Assembly (NCBI GenBank): GCA_003290165.1
Contig: QNQO01006969.1
Location: 186,001 to 250,000, forward strand
Source of the DNA: Berberis thunbergii
Taxonomy: Eukaryota; Streptophyta; Magnoliopsida; Ranunculales; Berberidaceae
DNA length: 64,000 nt
Direction of reading: 5' to 3'
Part shown: positions 34,801-45,575 of the stretch, one piece after another
Numbering within the stretch: position 1 is the stretch's first letter
Layout: every line of letters begins with the position of its first letter
Translations under genes and position numbers: made by a program
Notes under the pieces: model-generated
Databases searched by the model: none
The model's input: only the letters and a program-made list of their open reading frames with translations
What the model was told of the DNA's origin: nothing

Positions 34801-36172
34801 ACAGGTTTCCTCAACACTTGACTTATAACTCTCTACTCCATAAGAAAGCAAAGGTCAAGGCATTGATCAGAGGAGGTAAATGGTGTATAAGGGATGACTT
34901 GAAAAACTCAATTGCTGAAATATGGGAGAACCTCGAGTCAGTGGAGGTAGATTGCAACTATAAGGATGAAGTTATCTGGAAGGGAGGCTCAGATAGGGAA
35001 TTCACAAGCAAAAGCGCATACCAAGCTCTCAGAAGTAAAACAACCCCCCCCCTTGGACGAAACTTATTTGGTTCACAGGGCGTATTCCTCGTCACAACTT
35101 CATTGGTTGGCTAGCAATGAATAAGAGTTTAAAAACTCAGGACAAGCTGCTCAAATGGAGGAAGATTACTAGCTCCAAGTGCTGTCTATGTGACCTGCAT
35201 CCAGAGAATGAAGAACATATTTTCTTCACCTGCGGCTACTCGAACATGGTCTGGTCCTATATGTTACACTTCATGGGTTACAACCGCCAACCGCTAGGCT
35301 GGACAACAAAATTACAGTGGTGCAGTCTTAAATTTGCAGGGCCTGGAACAACCTCTATTGCGAGGAAGCTTGTGTTTAATGCAACGATATATCATATATG
35401 GCTGGAAAGAAACAGAAGAATTTTCGAACAAAAAAACAAGGTAGCTCTGGATCTAATAGCAATGGTTATCAAAGATGTCAGATTAAGACTTCTTGTCCTG
35501 GATCCAAGAGTGGAAGACAATCCTCATACTCGCAGTTTCTTCAATAGATGGAATTTAGGGCTTAATTACCAACTAAAGATCAACACTTGGCACACCTGGG
35601 ATCGTCCTGAACAAGGTTGGATCACGGTTAATACTGACGGAACATTGCAAGGAAATCGAGGAGGATATGGAGCAATTATTAGAGATCATAGGGGCAATGT
35701 CCTTGCAGCAGCAGCATGCACTCAAAGGGGACAGTCTGTAATTTTGCATGAGCTTCAGGGAGTTCAAATGGGCCTGAATATGGCAAGCCGAGGGCACCAT
35801 CAAAAAGTTATCATGTGCATAGACTCAGCCAATGCAGTAAAATATATCAATTCTAGCAAGGCCCCTCCTTGGGAGGCGACGCATACTACTAGAAGAATCA
35901 AAGAGATGCTCAACTTGTTCGAAGACTGCAAAGTTAAACACGTTGTTCGTGAGACGAATAAAGCCCCGAACAAGCTGGAAAATCTGCTGCCTAATGTGCA
36001 GTTTTTTGAGGTGGTTCCTAGCTCTTTTGCGGAGGACTTGAAGAAGATAATTTTTGACGATGCTAGGGGTAAAAACTATATGAGAATGTAATGCTGTAAT
36101 CTTTTTCTTTCTTTTTTCTGTGGTCTGGGGAGCCCATTTACACCCCATGCTTGCCTTTCAAAAAAAAAAAAA
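31831..36172 (+). mobile_element. L1-like LINE, 5'-truncated, with poly(A) tail
   Basis: It comprises the last ~60 residues of an ORF1 (31831-32016), ORF2 overlapping it by 4 bp (ATGA at 32013-32016), a short 3' UTR and a run of about 13 A ending at 36172. Its strand is opposite to the older LINE at 12340-56165 and it is much better preserved. I could not find a clear target duplication; the 5' border is between 31510 and 31831. Confidence 0.85.
32013..36091 (+). pseudogene. LINE ORF2: endonuclease, reverse transcriptase, zf-RVT, RNase H
   Basis: Order of domains: AP endonuclease from MIRVACWNIRGLND (32013) through VIGDYNSI to SKLDRVMVN and DHSPVVL; reverse transcriptase with PGSDGFSSFIFK, PISCCNVVYKCLTK, SAFIKGR, KIDLRKAYDTI, RQGCPMSPYLF and the catalytic LSFADDLM; then GLGVRC, a zf-RVT motif CCLCDLHPENEEHIFFTC, and an RVT_3-type RNase H (VNTDGTLQGNRGG, HELQGV, CIDSANAV). 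Lesions are few: TAG 32577-32579, TGA 33201-33203, a frameshift before 33280, TGA 33418-33420, a frameshift near 34150-34200 and one at a C run near 35043. In the last RNase H motif APNKL stands where ADxL is usual, so the fourth acidic residue is Asn. Confidence 0.92.
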
Positions 36173-36455
36173 CAAACCAAAGACATGTAATTCCTCCACG
36201 AGGAAAATATGTCGTACTAATAAGTTCTATCTTAAAGCAAACATTTATTTTACCAACACTTACCCTGTGAAGATTGACCATGGTAAGTCCGATCTACAGA
36301 AATATTAATAGACTTACCATCCTGCACGAAATGGTTAGAATCAAACAGAAAAAATTTCTAAAATTTTCAGTAATCATCATAAATACAATTTTAATCAATA
36401 TTTCAATATTAATGTGAGCGATTTACTTACAACAAAATACATATCATAGTCATAG

Positions 36456-36640
36456 TGTACCATTATGGAAATATCAACAACACACATTTTAACTTAACAC
36501 AGACATGTAGTTCTCACTCAATGATCGAATGAGCATTTCATTTTTTCCCTCAAGGCAACTACGCATATATACGAACGAGTAATTATTACAAATTTTACAT
36601 TAGGGTAAAATTTATGATTTCTTTATTGCACAAAAGATTT
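36456..36640 (+). repeat. 187-bp direct repeat, copy 2
   Basis: Uninterrupted counterpart of 31131-31317, starting TGTACCATTATGGAAATATC. It is in the same orientation and 5.3 kb away, with the LINE and the hAT-like end in between. Confidence 0.8.
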
Positions 36641-38127
36641 GTTTCATTTCCACAATCACACTCTTTTCTTGTGCCTAATACATCTCACCAAGTGTGTCTT
36701 CCTTGCCTTCTAAACCACTCAGTACATGTTCCAAGTGGGTTGCCACATCAACAGTCATGTCATCTCACCCGAAGTTCGATCAATTGCAAATATATCATCA
36801 TATGTACATCCAAACTCACGTGAAATGGTGCACTCAGTATGCAAGCAAGTCTGAATACTAAATCATATACCAAGCATACAAGCAAGTTTGTATACTAAAA
36901 TCATATTTTTTTGTTATTTTTTCACATTTTTTTGAACTGTGAAGAGCATAAAAATCAACTAGCTCTCAAATACATCTTATCAAGTCAATTTACATAACAA
37001 TCAAAATTCAAGTTTCAAGCATGATTACATAAGTTACAAAATTTACCCTTCCACAAAGGATCTACAATGAGATCAATTTTTTAGTAACCACACTAATCAA
37101 TAATATTTCAATTTAAATAACAACACTCATCAACAATATTTAACAAAATGGTAACAATAATCCATTGATAGTTTTACTTGAACCTCAAATAAATTTTTGA
37201 CGTATCCATTAATGTGTCATAGTCCCCTTACACATCTAACTATATAAAATTTCAAAACATTTTCAAAATAACAAAATTTCAGTTTATAGATTTCACAACA
37301 ACAAGCAAAAGTCACTAATATAACACATCAAATAAAGATCACGCTTAGAATATGTTAGCATCAATGGTACATATATTGGTACAAAATAATTAAACTTTAT
37401 TGAGAAACAATAAAGTTATATTCATTAGTAACAAAAATTAATATTAAGAAAATTGATAATCACTCATACACAAACAACATGCTCAACTAATGGCCACATT
37501 TATGTAAAAAAACCAAAATCAATTTGTAAACATTCATATTAATTTAGACATTTAGAACATACATTAACCACATAAGTAATTTGCAATCAGGCGTGTACGT
37601 AATTTGCAAAAATCTTAGGGTTTCTATAATCTGATCAGTGACGGTTTTCTTGCCTCGAGAAAAATCTAACATTGGATTGACTTAGACCAACGTGATATTT
37701 CTCAAACGCGTGTTGTGAACCTACGGATTTAATTTGAAAATATTTTGACCCCTGAAAGGTCATGATCTACTGGAAAACCTAAGTTGTCTTGTATTATGAG
37801 ATTAATATAACCCTGGTTTTGAGTTTTCTCTTTAACCCAAAAATTTCCACAAAGAATACCATTAAATCTTTCATCTAAACATAAATTCCCACGAAGAATA
37901 CCATTGAACCTAACTTGTTTTGTATTATGAGATTATTTACGTATTTAAAATCAAACTAACAAAAAGCAAATCAAATTTATGCCTAACCTGAAAATTGTAA
38001 ACCAAAAAAAGTTAGTAACAAACAAAACCAATTATCAAGCAATTCCTAACACCATTCCTAAATAAAGAAAATTAAACCTCAACTAAAAACTAGTGAAAAT
38101 AAACCCTAGACTTAGATTGCACCATTA

Positions 38128-38152
38128 CAATCCTCGATAATGACAAGAAAAA
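38128..38152 (-). promoter_or_regulatory. Decayed primer-binding site of element X
   Basis: The minus strand just inside the right LTR reads TTGTCATTATCGAGGATTG, which fits the tRNA-Asp type site of Athila/Tat elements (GCGCCGTTGCCGGGGATTG) with most differences being C/T or G/A transitions. It shows that X runs right to left. Confidence 0.6.
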
Positions 38153-38154
38153 CT

Positions 38155-39782
38155 TGATGTAGATTTTCCTAACCTAAATTAATAGGCTAATAAATCTAAT
38201 TGTTGTACCACAAGTACACAGTTATCTAACTAGTAGATAATGACAAATACGGGTCAATCCCACGATGATTGAAAACTAGAAATCCATTTAGACTAATTTA
38301 AAAGGGTCTTTCAATGATTGAAAATTTCTAAATTAATTGAATAAAATTAAGCTACTAAAAATTAAATTAATAAGGGCAATTGGTAAGTGAGCCAAGGCAT
38401 CAAATCCACCACATGTTTTCTCGAGAATTGTTTAAACCTAACTTACTATTTTCATTAAAGCGAAAAGGACTATGAATGAATAAGCTCTTGCTTGCATCGA
38501 TGATGTGGTCGTTAAAAATCTTAGGTTTAATCTAAATTCACATTCAATCTCAGCAAAAGCCTAAACTCCTAACATTAAGTGTCTTGTGATGACACACACG
38601 ATCACAGGTTTAAAAAAATCATTTAAAACACGCTTCAAATATTAACAAATATGACTCTAACTATCGACTAGCTTAGATTTTGAGTCTGATATAATCGGTG
38701 AAAGCGATTCATCAATATTCAGAAATAAATTGTATTTAACGATGAAACATAGCGAAAACAGTAAATCAAATTAAACAAACTCTAGAAACCCATGGTTTCA
38801 TCTTCACTTTGATGCGAGATTTCAAAACTCATGGCAGCGATGATTGCGACAACAATGTTGGTCAAGTCCATCTCCTCCTCAACGAATCTGCTTCAAAATC
38901 CCTCTGGGCTAGTGGTTGGCTGCTGTCGTGATGGAGGTGGCTTGCAATGTGGTGGTGAGGAGAAGTAGTGGCAAGATGGTGGTGAGATCGTCTGTGAAAC
39001 TACTGTGAAATGGAGAGGCGTGACAGTGGCTTCCGCGATGACGATCTACTGGTGGATGCAAGATGAAAGGTGGTCTCTGAGATGGAAAAGAACAAGGCAT
39101 GATGGAGAGGAAGGTCGAGATGGTGAAGGAAGCATGATTGGTTTGTTCATGAGGGCCGTTGGTGATGGGGGCTTTGTTATTGTTTGTTGGTGGGAGATGG
39201 CAAGATGGAAGAGTGAATAAGAGCTGGTTGTGGCTGTGTGAAGAGATGGTGATGGTGTCTCAATCTCTGCCATGAAAGGAAAAGAAACAAGGTCAAAGGA
39301 AAAGAAACAGGGTCAGATGGAGGTGGTTTGTTGTGATGGAAGGTAAGAAGATAAGCGTGAAGGAGAGAGATGGAGAATAGAGGTGGTAAATGGTGGCTCA
39401 TCTGTGTTTGCAACCAAAGGTGAGAAAGAAGGGGCTGCTGAGGAGAGAGGTGGTGATCACGGTTTTTAAGGAGGAGGGGGAAATAGATCCTCTCTTTTAA
39501 CTTTGGGCTTGGGCTTTAATTAGATTCACATGGGTTTGGGTTTGGGTTTGGTTTGATGGGTTTTGGCATACAATTGTTTGTACAACTTGCAATTTCACCT
39601 GTCACTTTGTATTGCCATTCGAACCTATTGTTTTCTAAAGTACCGCATTTTATACAAGTTCATCATTTAAGCTCCGATACCTATAAAACATGAAAATAAA
39701 TTAATTAAATTAAAATAAAATACTTAATTCACTAGCAAACATAAATTAAAAGATATTTTATATACTAATTATGTGAATATCA
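38155..39782 (-). repeat. Right (5') LTR of outer element X, 1628 bp
   Basis: It begins TGATGTAGATTTTCC and ends GTGAATATCA, TG...CA. Its first 1472 bp align with 13673-15102. Its right neighbour is minus-strand LINE coding sequence, and the LINE continues left of 13673, so 13673-39782 is one insertion. The 5-bp flank GATAA pairs with GGCAA on the other side. Confidence 0.82.
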
Positions 39783-39901
39783 GATAACCTTCTTAAGTAG
39801 TTGCCACATGGTGAACCTGCATCTTGGCGGTGCACTATTAACCCAAGCAAATTTATAGCATTGAAGAATAGGCGCATCAACAATTAGAGTCTTATATGAT
39901 G

Positions 39902-40078
39902 CAGAAATTCTAAATGGCGAGGAAACGAGCGAGCGGAGGGAGGTGGCGGGGTGGGGACCGTTCACCTCCATCGAGATGCACACACAAAAAATGATGGCAT
40001 GCATCCCAAGGGAGGTGAACAGTCCCCATCCCGCCACTTCCCTCCCCTCACTCGTTTCCTCGCCATGTAGAATTACTC
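39902..40078. mobile_element. Palindromic GC-rich MITE with 9-bp target duplication, copy 1
   Basis: 177 bp, flanked by a perfect 9-bp duplication TATATGATG (39893-39901 and 40079-40087). The ends AGAAATTCTAAATGGCGAGG and, inverted, AGTAATTCTACATGGCGAGG continue as nearly perfect inverted repeats of about 70 bp through GGTGGCGGGGTGGGGAC and GTTCACCTCC; the loop contains AAAAAATGATGGCA. The RNA would fold into one long hairpin. The 9-bp duplication points to a Mutator-like origin. Confidence 0.93.
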
Positions 40079-40579
40079 TATATGATGATTTGATAGAAAA
40101 CCAACCTTTGGGATGGCCTTTCCATATGAGAGTATCTGCTCTTTTCTCACTAGGCTTATGTAAGTCCTCTAGTTTCCTCCATAGATGTAGAATAGTCATG
40201 TTTGTCGAAGAGAATGTATCCAATTATAATTCCTTATGATGGACTCCACTTCCGCATTGTTTGTAATCTTTAGCACATTCCTATAAGTGCTTGCACTATC
40301 TTTTAGGGTGTTTGGGATGATCCAGGGGTCATAACAGATGCTTATTTTCCTACCATTGCTGACGATCCATTAACTTAGCTTTAGCGATGTCCCTGGTTTT
40401 AAGAACACATCTCCATCCCCAACAACAATCTTGGGGCATAGGCATAGTCCAAAAATAACTATTCTTCATGTAATTATTTCACACCCAACTAATTCAAAAA
40501 GACCTCTTTCTAGAAGCCACTTTGAAAACTAATTTACAAACCGTTGTTTAATTCCTAGTATTAAGGTCAGAGAGACCCA

Positions 40580-41171
40580 ACCCTTTACGTTTTCGTGGCT
40601 TACATATAGGTTTCCAACTAGAACTCCAGTTCATGTTCATCTCAGGACCTGACCATAAGAACTTTCTGCATATTCTATTCATCTAAGATATAACACTCTT
40701 GGGGAGAATGAAAACGTGACTCTAGAACACATGGATGGCAATCAACAAAGATGAGTTTAGTTGCACTCTACCAGCATATGATAGAAATTTGGCATTCCAA
40801 GACAGAACTCTTCTCATCATTCGCTCTATAGTGGGTAAACAATAATAGCCTTAAGCCTGGTGCTGATACAAGGCTGCGCATGTACCTCAGTGGAAGTTGA
40901 GCATGTTGGACTTGCAGCATTCTAAGCATTTTAGAGTGGTTCACTTGATCAACACAAGTAATGAGGGAGATCTATGAGTTGTTCATCTTCAGCCCTGTGT
41001 AGCCATGAAACTTCTTTAGGACATCAGCAAATAAAGTAACATAGTTCAAATTCCCTCCAAAAAATACAAGGAGATCATCAACAGATGAGAGGTGAGTAAT
41101 TCTGGGATTAAAGCACTTGGGATGCAAAGATAATTCTTTGCTTTGGTAGGCACCTTTCAACAGGCCACTAA
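40580..41171 (-). repeat. 592-bp tandem duplication in the LINE, unit A
   Basis: It begins ACCCTTTACGTTTTCGTGG and repeats as unit B from 41172 with only scattered differences. It covers the LINE region from the reverse transcriptase active-site motif to the following conserved block. Confidence 0.88.
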
Positions 41172-41770
41172 ACCCTTTACATTTTCGTGGCTTACATATA
41201 GGTTTCCAACTAGGATTCCAGTTCATGTTTCATCTCAGGACCTGACCATAAGAACTTTCTGCATATTCTATTCATCTCAGATATAACACTCTTGGGGAGA
41301 ATGAAAACGTGACTCCAGAACACATGGATGGCAATCAACACAGATGAGTTTAGTTGCACTGTACCAGCATATGATAGAAATTTGGCCTTCCAAGACTGAA
41401 CTCTTCTCTTCATTCTCTCTATAGTGGGTAAACAATCAATAGCCTTAAGCCTGGTGCTGATTTGGCTGCGCAAGTACCTCAGTGGAAGTTGAGCATGTTG
41501 GATCTGCAACATTCTAAGCATTTTAGAGTGGTTCACTTGATCAACACCACAAGTAATGAGGGAGATTTATGAGTTGTTCATCTTCAGCCCTGTGTAGCCT
41601 TGAAACTTCTTTAGGACATTAGCAATTGAAGTAACAGAGTTCAAATTCCCTCCATAAAATACAAGGAGGTCACCAACAAATGAGAGGTGAGTAATTCTGG
41701 GATTAAAACACTTGGGATGCAAAGATAATTCTTTGCTTAGGTAGGCACCTTCCAACAGGCCACTAAACCC
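41172..41770 (-). repeat. 592-bp tandem duplication in the LINE, unit B
   Basis: It begins ACCCTTTACATTTTCGTGG and ends GGCCACTAAACCC, where unit A passes into unit B. High similarity suggests the duplication is younger than most decay of the LINE. Confidence 0.88.
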
Positions 41771-41788
41771 TTCCATGACCAGCACAAA

Positions 41789-42096
41789 CACTACACCAAA
41801 TTGACACTTTTGTAACAACTCTAAAAACAATATCACTTTTGAGATGTTACAATCCACCAAACAATTTTAAGTCAAAACTAAATTTACTCTAAAAATGAAA
41901 AACAGTAACACAAAAAAATGATACAATAAGTTGAATCACCATGAATAGTATCAATTTATAACCATACTCTTCATAGTGATACAATTATTGTATGATTTTG
42001 TTTTGTGAAAATGTGTAAAATTATTAGGTAAATTGTTACACTTCAAAAGTGATACTGTTTTTGGAGTTGTTACAAAAATGTCAATTTGGTGTAGTG
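41789..42096. mobile_element. CACTA-type MITE, 308 bp, copy 1
   Basis: Ends CACTACACCAAATTGACA / TGTCAATTTGGTGTAGTG are inverted repeats of about 28 bp; the target duplication is AAA on both sides. Internal sequence carries further inverted pairs (AACAGTAACAC, GTATCA...TGATAC). No coding capacity. Confidence 0.93.
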
Positions 42097-42735
42097 AAAC
42101 AAGGTAAGTATAAGCGGTCTCCCTGCCTCAATCCTCTTCTTTCCCTTGAAGTAACCATGAGGTTTCGTATTGATCAAGATGGAGAACCGTGTGGTGGAGA
42201 TGCAACTGATGACCCACTCTATCATCTTCATAGGGAAACACATCTTCTGCATGACATTCACAATAGCTTCCCAGCTCACACAGTCATATGCCTTGCGCAA
42301 ATGAACCTTCACGATGCACTTCTTTGCTTCATGTTTTTGATAGTTCCTAACTCATGGGCCATCAAGATATTTTCATAAATTTACCTTTCTTTCACAAAAT
42401 TAGTTTGGTCATTTGAAATAATCAAAGGAATCACAATCTTAAGTCTAGAAGCAATAATCTTTAAAATACACTTATACACTACATTACAACAAGAAATAGG
42501 TATATAATCACTTACAGTGCTAGGATCCTCCACTTTACGTATCAATGTGATGAATGTAGCAATCATAACATTCGAACATTTTAACACTTCTGAAAACTAA
42601 ACGACCTTATAAAATTCATTTTTCATCACATCCCAAGATGACTTGAAGAACGTTATAGTAAATCCATCAGGACCAAGAGACTTGTGTTCTCCCATAGAAA
42701 ACAAGGTAGTTCTAATTTCATCTTGGTCAACCTCT

Positions 42736-43044
42736 CACTACACCATATTGGCATTTTTGTAACACCCTCCAAAACAATATCACTTTTGAAGTGTAACAAT
42801 TCACCTAACAACTTTACACATTTTCACAAACAAAATGATACAATAATAGTATCACCATGAAGAGTATCATTATAAAAGTGATACTATTCATGGTGATCTA
42901 ACTTATTGTATCATTTTTTTTGTGTTACTGTTTTTCATTTTTTGACTAAATTTAATTTTGATTTGAAATTGTTTGGTGAATTGTAACATCTAAAAAGCGA
43001 TACTGTTTTGAGAGATGTTACAAAAGTGTCAATTTGGTGTAGTG
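42736..43044. mobile_element. CACTA-type MITE, 309 bp, copy 2
   Basis: Same family as 41789-42096 in opposite orientation; ends CACTACACCATATTGGCA / GTCAATTTGGTGTAGTG, target duplication TCT on both sides (42733-42735 and 43045-43047). It is also inside the old LINE. Confidence 0.93.
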
Positions 43045-43568
43045 TCTCGGCACATCATTTCAACTATCTCTCCCTTGCATACAGATTTGAATTGCATGTT
43101 TTTAAGCCAATTGTCCACATTTGCATAAGATCCCAGGAGCTCCTCATAGAATTCCACTATCTTCTCTTGAACCTCCTTATCTTCATGATTCAATTGGTCA
43201 TTTCTAGCAACTATAGCCTTGATGGCATTCCTACTTCTCTTGGTGCACATAGATTAACGAAGGAGTTTGTTTTCATCACCCAGTTCAATATCATCAATTC
43301 TTGCCCTCTGCCTTAGCTTTGAATCTTCTTGTTGCATGAGTCTAAAGTAGGTATCTGCAACACTTCTGACCTTTCCAACCAAGTCAACATTAAAAGGACC
43401 AGTTTGGAGTTCTTGCTAGACGAACTCCATATCCATCCTAGCTTCTTGAACTTGATTAGTCAAGTGGGGGAATCTAGCTTTCTTCCACCCTTTTAAGCCT
43501 TCTATAGCCCTTTTCAATTTCTGTTGGAGCACAAACATGAGATTCCCCACAATACTATATTCCCAAGC

Positions 43569-43752
43569 GAGCTGTTCTACACAGCGAAGAAGCGGGTGAG
43601 GAAATCAGTGAGGGAGGGAGAGAGGGGATCGCCCATCCCCCTCGGGATGTGTGCCATCATTTTTCTTGCGCGAATCCCGAGGGGGACGGCGGTCCCTTCT
43701 CTCCCTCCCTAGCTGATTTCCTCGCCCACTTCCTCGATATTTAGAATTTCTC
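43569..43752. mobile_element. Palindromic GC-rich MITE with 9-bp target duplication, copy 2
   Basis: 184 bp, same family as 39902-40078: GAG-type ends with TTCTA, then GAGGAAATCAG and GGGAGGGAGAGAGGGGA arms, and the loop motif ATGATGGCA inverted. Flanks TTCCCAAGC (43560-43568) and TTCCCAGGC (43753-43761) agree at 8 of 9. Confidence 0.9.
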
Positions 43753-44166
43753 TTCCCAGGCTTCTTTCATGACTTTGTTGTAACCTTCAGCCTCAATCCA
43801 ATAGTTAAAGAACTTAAACGAATAATATTACCAACTACATTTCGACTCCTTCTAACACAAAAGGACTATAGTCAGAGATACCTAGAGTTTGAGCGTCCAG
43901 TATAGTCACAATATTTCCTCATCCATTCTGATTCACCAAGACCCTATCTAACTTCTGGTATATTGTAGGAGTATTTGTAGCTACGTTCCTCCAAGTGAAC
44001 GTACAACCTTTCAAGTTAAGCTCCTAGAAAGCATCATCATCAATACACTTCTTGAATGCATTCATTCTTTGCATATTAACCCCTGTACTACCCACCTTCT
44101 GGTGATAAAATTTAATAATATTTCAGTCACTCATAAGGATCCAAGGAATAACAGTAAAAATCATCA

Positions 44167-45558
44167 TGATTGATATCAAATATTGCCACAAGGGCACAAT
44201 TATATATTGGATTAGAAACCAGCAAGTACAGTCGATCGCACAAGGAGGGCTTAATACTTGAAATACAATTTTGCAAATCAACTTATAATACTTAATCTTG
44301 TTAGAACAATGATTTTCGATGAATAATCCTATAATAGATTAAAAATGTAAATCAAGCTAAGATGAAAATTTAAGGGAAGATCTTAGTTTTTATGGATCAC
44401 CACCATGGATTGGTAGCTCCCTTTGGCCAGACCTAAGTTATACTACTAAGCTAAGTATCAAATAAGATTTAAAAGCATAAAGGGAATTCATCTAGCTAGA
44501 TGAAACACCTAATATCTAACATATCATGTTGAAACTTCGACTAATAATATAAAAAGATAAAAGCTTATGGCTTGTCAGAGAAATTTTTGTATAGAAAATT
44601 ATATAACTTTGAGCTTGAAAGATAGATGAGTAAAACAGGAATTGAATTCAAATATGACACAAAAGATGTCTAACTCACTTGACTGGTTCATAACATAATC
44701 AATCTACAAAGTCAATCTAACTTACAATGTTTATCTAATACATGGAAATGAAAAACTATCACTTGAGAGAACCATGTAGTTTAGCCACTCATGGTATACC
44801 CCTAAGTCACTCATGGTTTTAAACATGATTACTAAAACAACTAAGAGAGACTAAAGTCTTACAAGATCTAAATCTCAAACTCTACTTATTTTTCTCTTTT
44901 CCATAAAAAGTGTGAATTTGAACTCCAAGCATGGGGTATTTATAGGTGAAAAAGGGTGAGACTATTATATGGATAATGTGAAGATATGTAGGGATATTAG
45001 GTGGTTTGTATTTTGAGCATTCACATTTGCTTGATGAAATTATTGGGAGTTGTTTATGAATGAGAATAATAAGATGTGCATGTGGAAAGTGGAGTAAACT
45101 ATAGGAAAATATCAAAGTGATGGAGTGAAATAAAGAAAAATGACTTGGATGTGAATTATGCAAATAAGGGAATGGGCAAAATTTTGAGAATGGATAGTGG
45201 AGTTTGACTTAACACTTTTGGAGTTTGTAGAATTCATTTTCTATGATATAGTTGGTTATGTAGATGCCCAAATCTTCATGTTGATTCTCTCGAGATCCTT
45301 AGATGATGGTGTTTTGTAGGCTTGACTTTATGGGTCTTGAGCTTGAAAATCATTGGTGTTTGACAATGCATGTATGAACTTCCAATGAGTTTTCTAGTTG
45401 TTGAACTTAGCCTTATTGTGCTACTTTGTGTATGATTTGAGATTAGTACTTTAATTTCTACAAACTCAAAGTACACGTAATGAGATATTTTTGTTAGATA
45501 ATTGGACTTAGCAATTGTATATTTATGGGCATAAAATGTTTCATTTATATGCTTATCA
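44167..45558 (-). repeat. 3' LTR of the Athila element, 1392 bp
   Basis: It starts TGATTGATATCAAATATTGCC and ends ATATGCTTATCA. It aligns along its length with 54584-56044; shared phrases include ATTGGACTTAGCAATTGTAT and GACTTGATGGG-type segments. The two LTRs have diverged clearly, so the insertion is not recent. Confidence 0.88.
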
Positions 45559-45575
45559 AATCCCCCAAACCTACA
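45559..45575 (-). promoter_or_regulatory. Polypurine tract of the Athila element
   Basis: On the minus strand GTAGGTTTGGGGGATT directly abuts the 3' LTR, where plus-strand DNA synthesis would be primed. Confidence 0.8.

Larger units (their letters stand above)
36173..38154. other. Non-coding AT-rich stretch, probably leader of element X
   Basis: No reading frame looks coding. It contains direct repeat copy 2 (36456-36640) and ends at the primer-binding site of X. It should be the untranslated leader of X or sequence inserted in it. I see no gene. Confidence 0.5.
39783..44166 (-). pseudogene. Old minus-strand LINE: endonuclease end, reverse transcriptase, start of zf-RVT
   Basis: Read right to left: endonuclease end (KLDRVLVNQ and ISDYSPFVL near 43780-43960), linker (RSRNAIKAIVARNDQLNHE, 43029-43250), reverse transcriptase with PISCCNVVYKC (42381-42587), LRKAYDCVSWEAIVN (42070-42312), FVLVMEGF and LSFVGDLLVF (41567-41860, FADD decayed to FVGD), LRYLRSQISTRL and SWKAKFLSYAG (41210-41536), then DTLIWKGHPKG and CRFTMWQLLKK at 39783-40223. 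Four MITEs and a tandem duplication interrupt it. It continues at 13672 and, on the 5' side, at 56045. Confidence 0.85.

Noticed and set aside
38155..39782. Solo LTR
   Set aside because: Flanking 5-mers do not match each other; the partner LTR at 13673 and the split LINE explain it better as one end of a large element.
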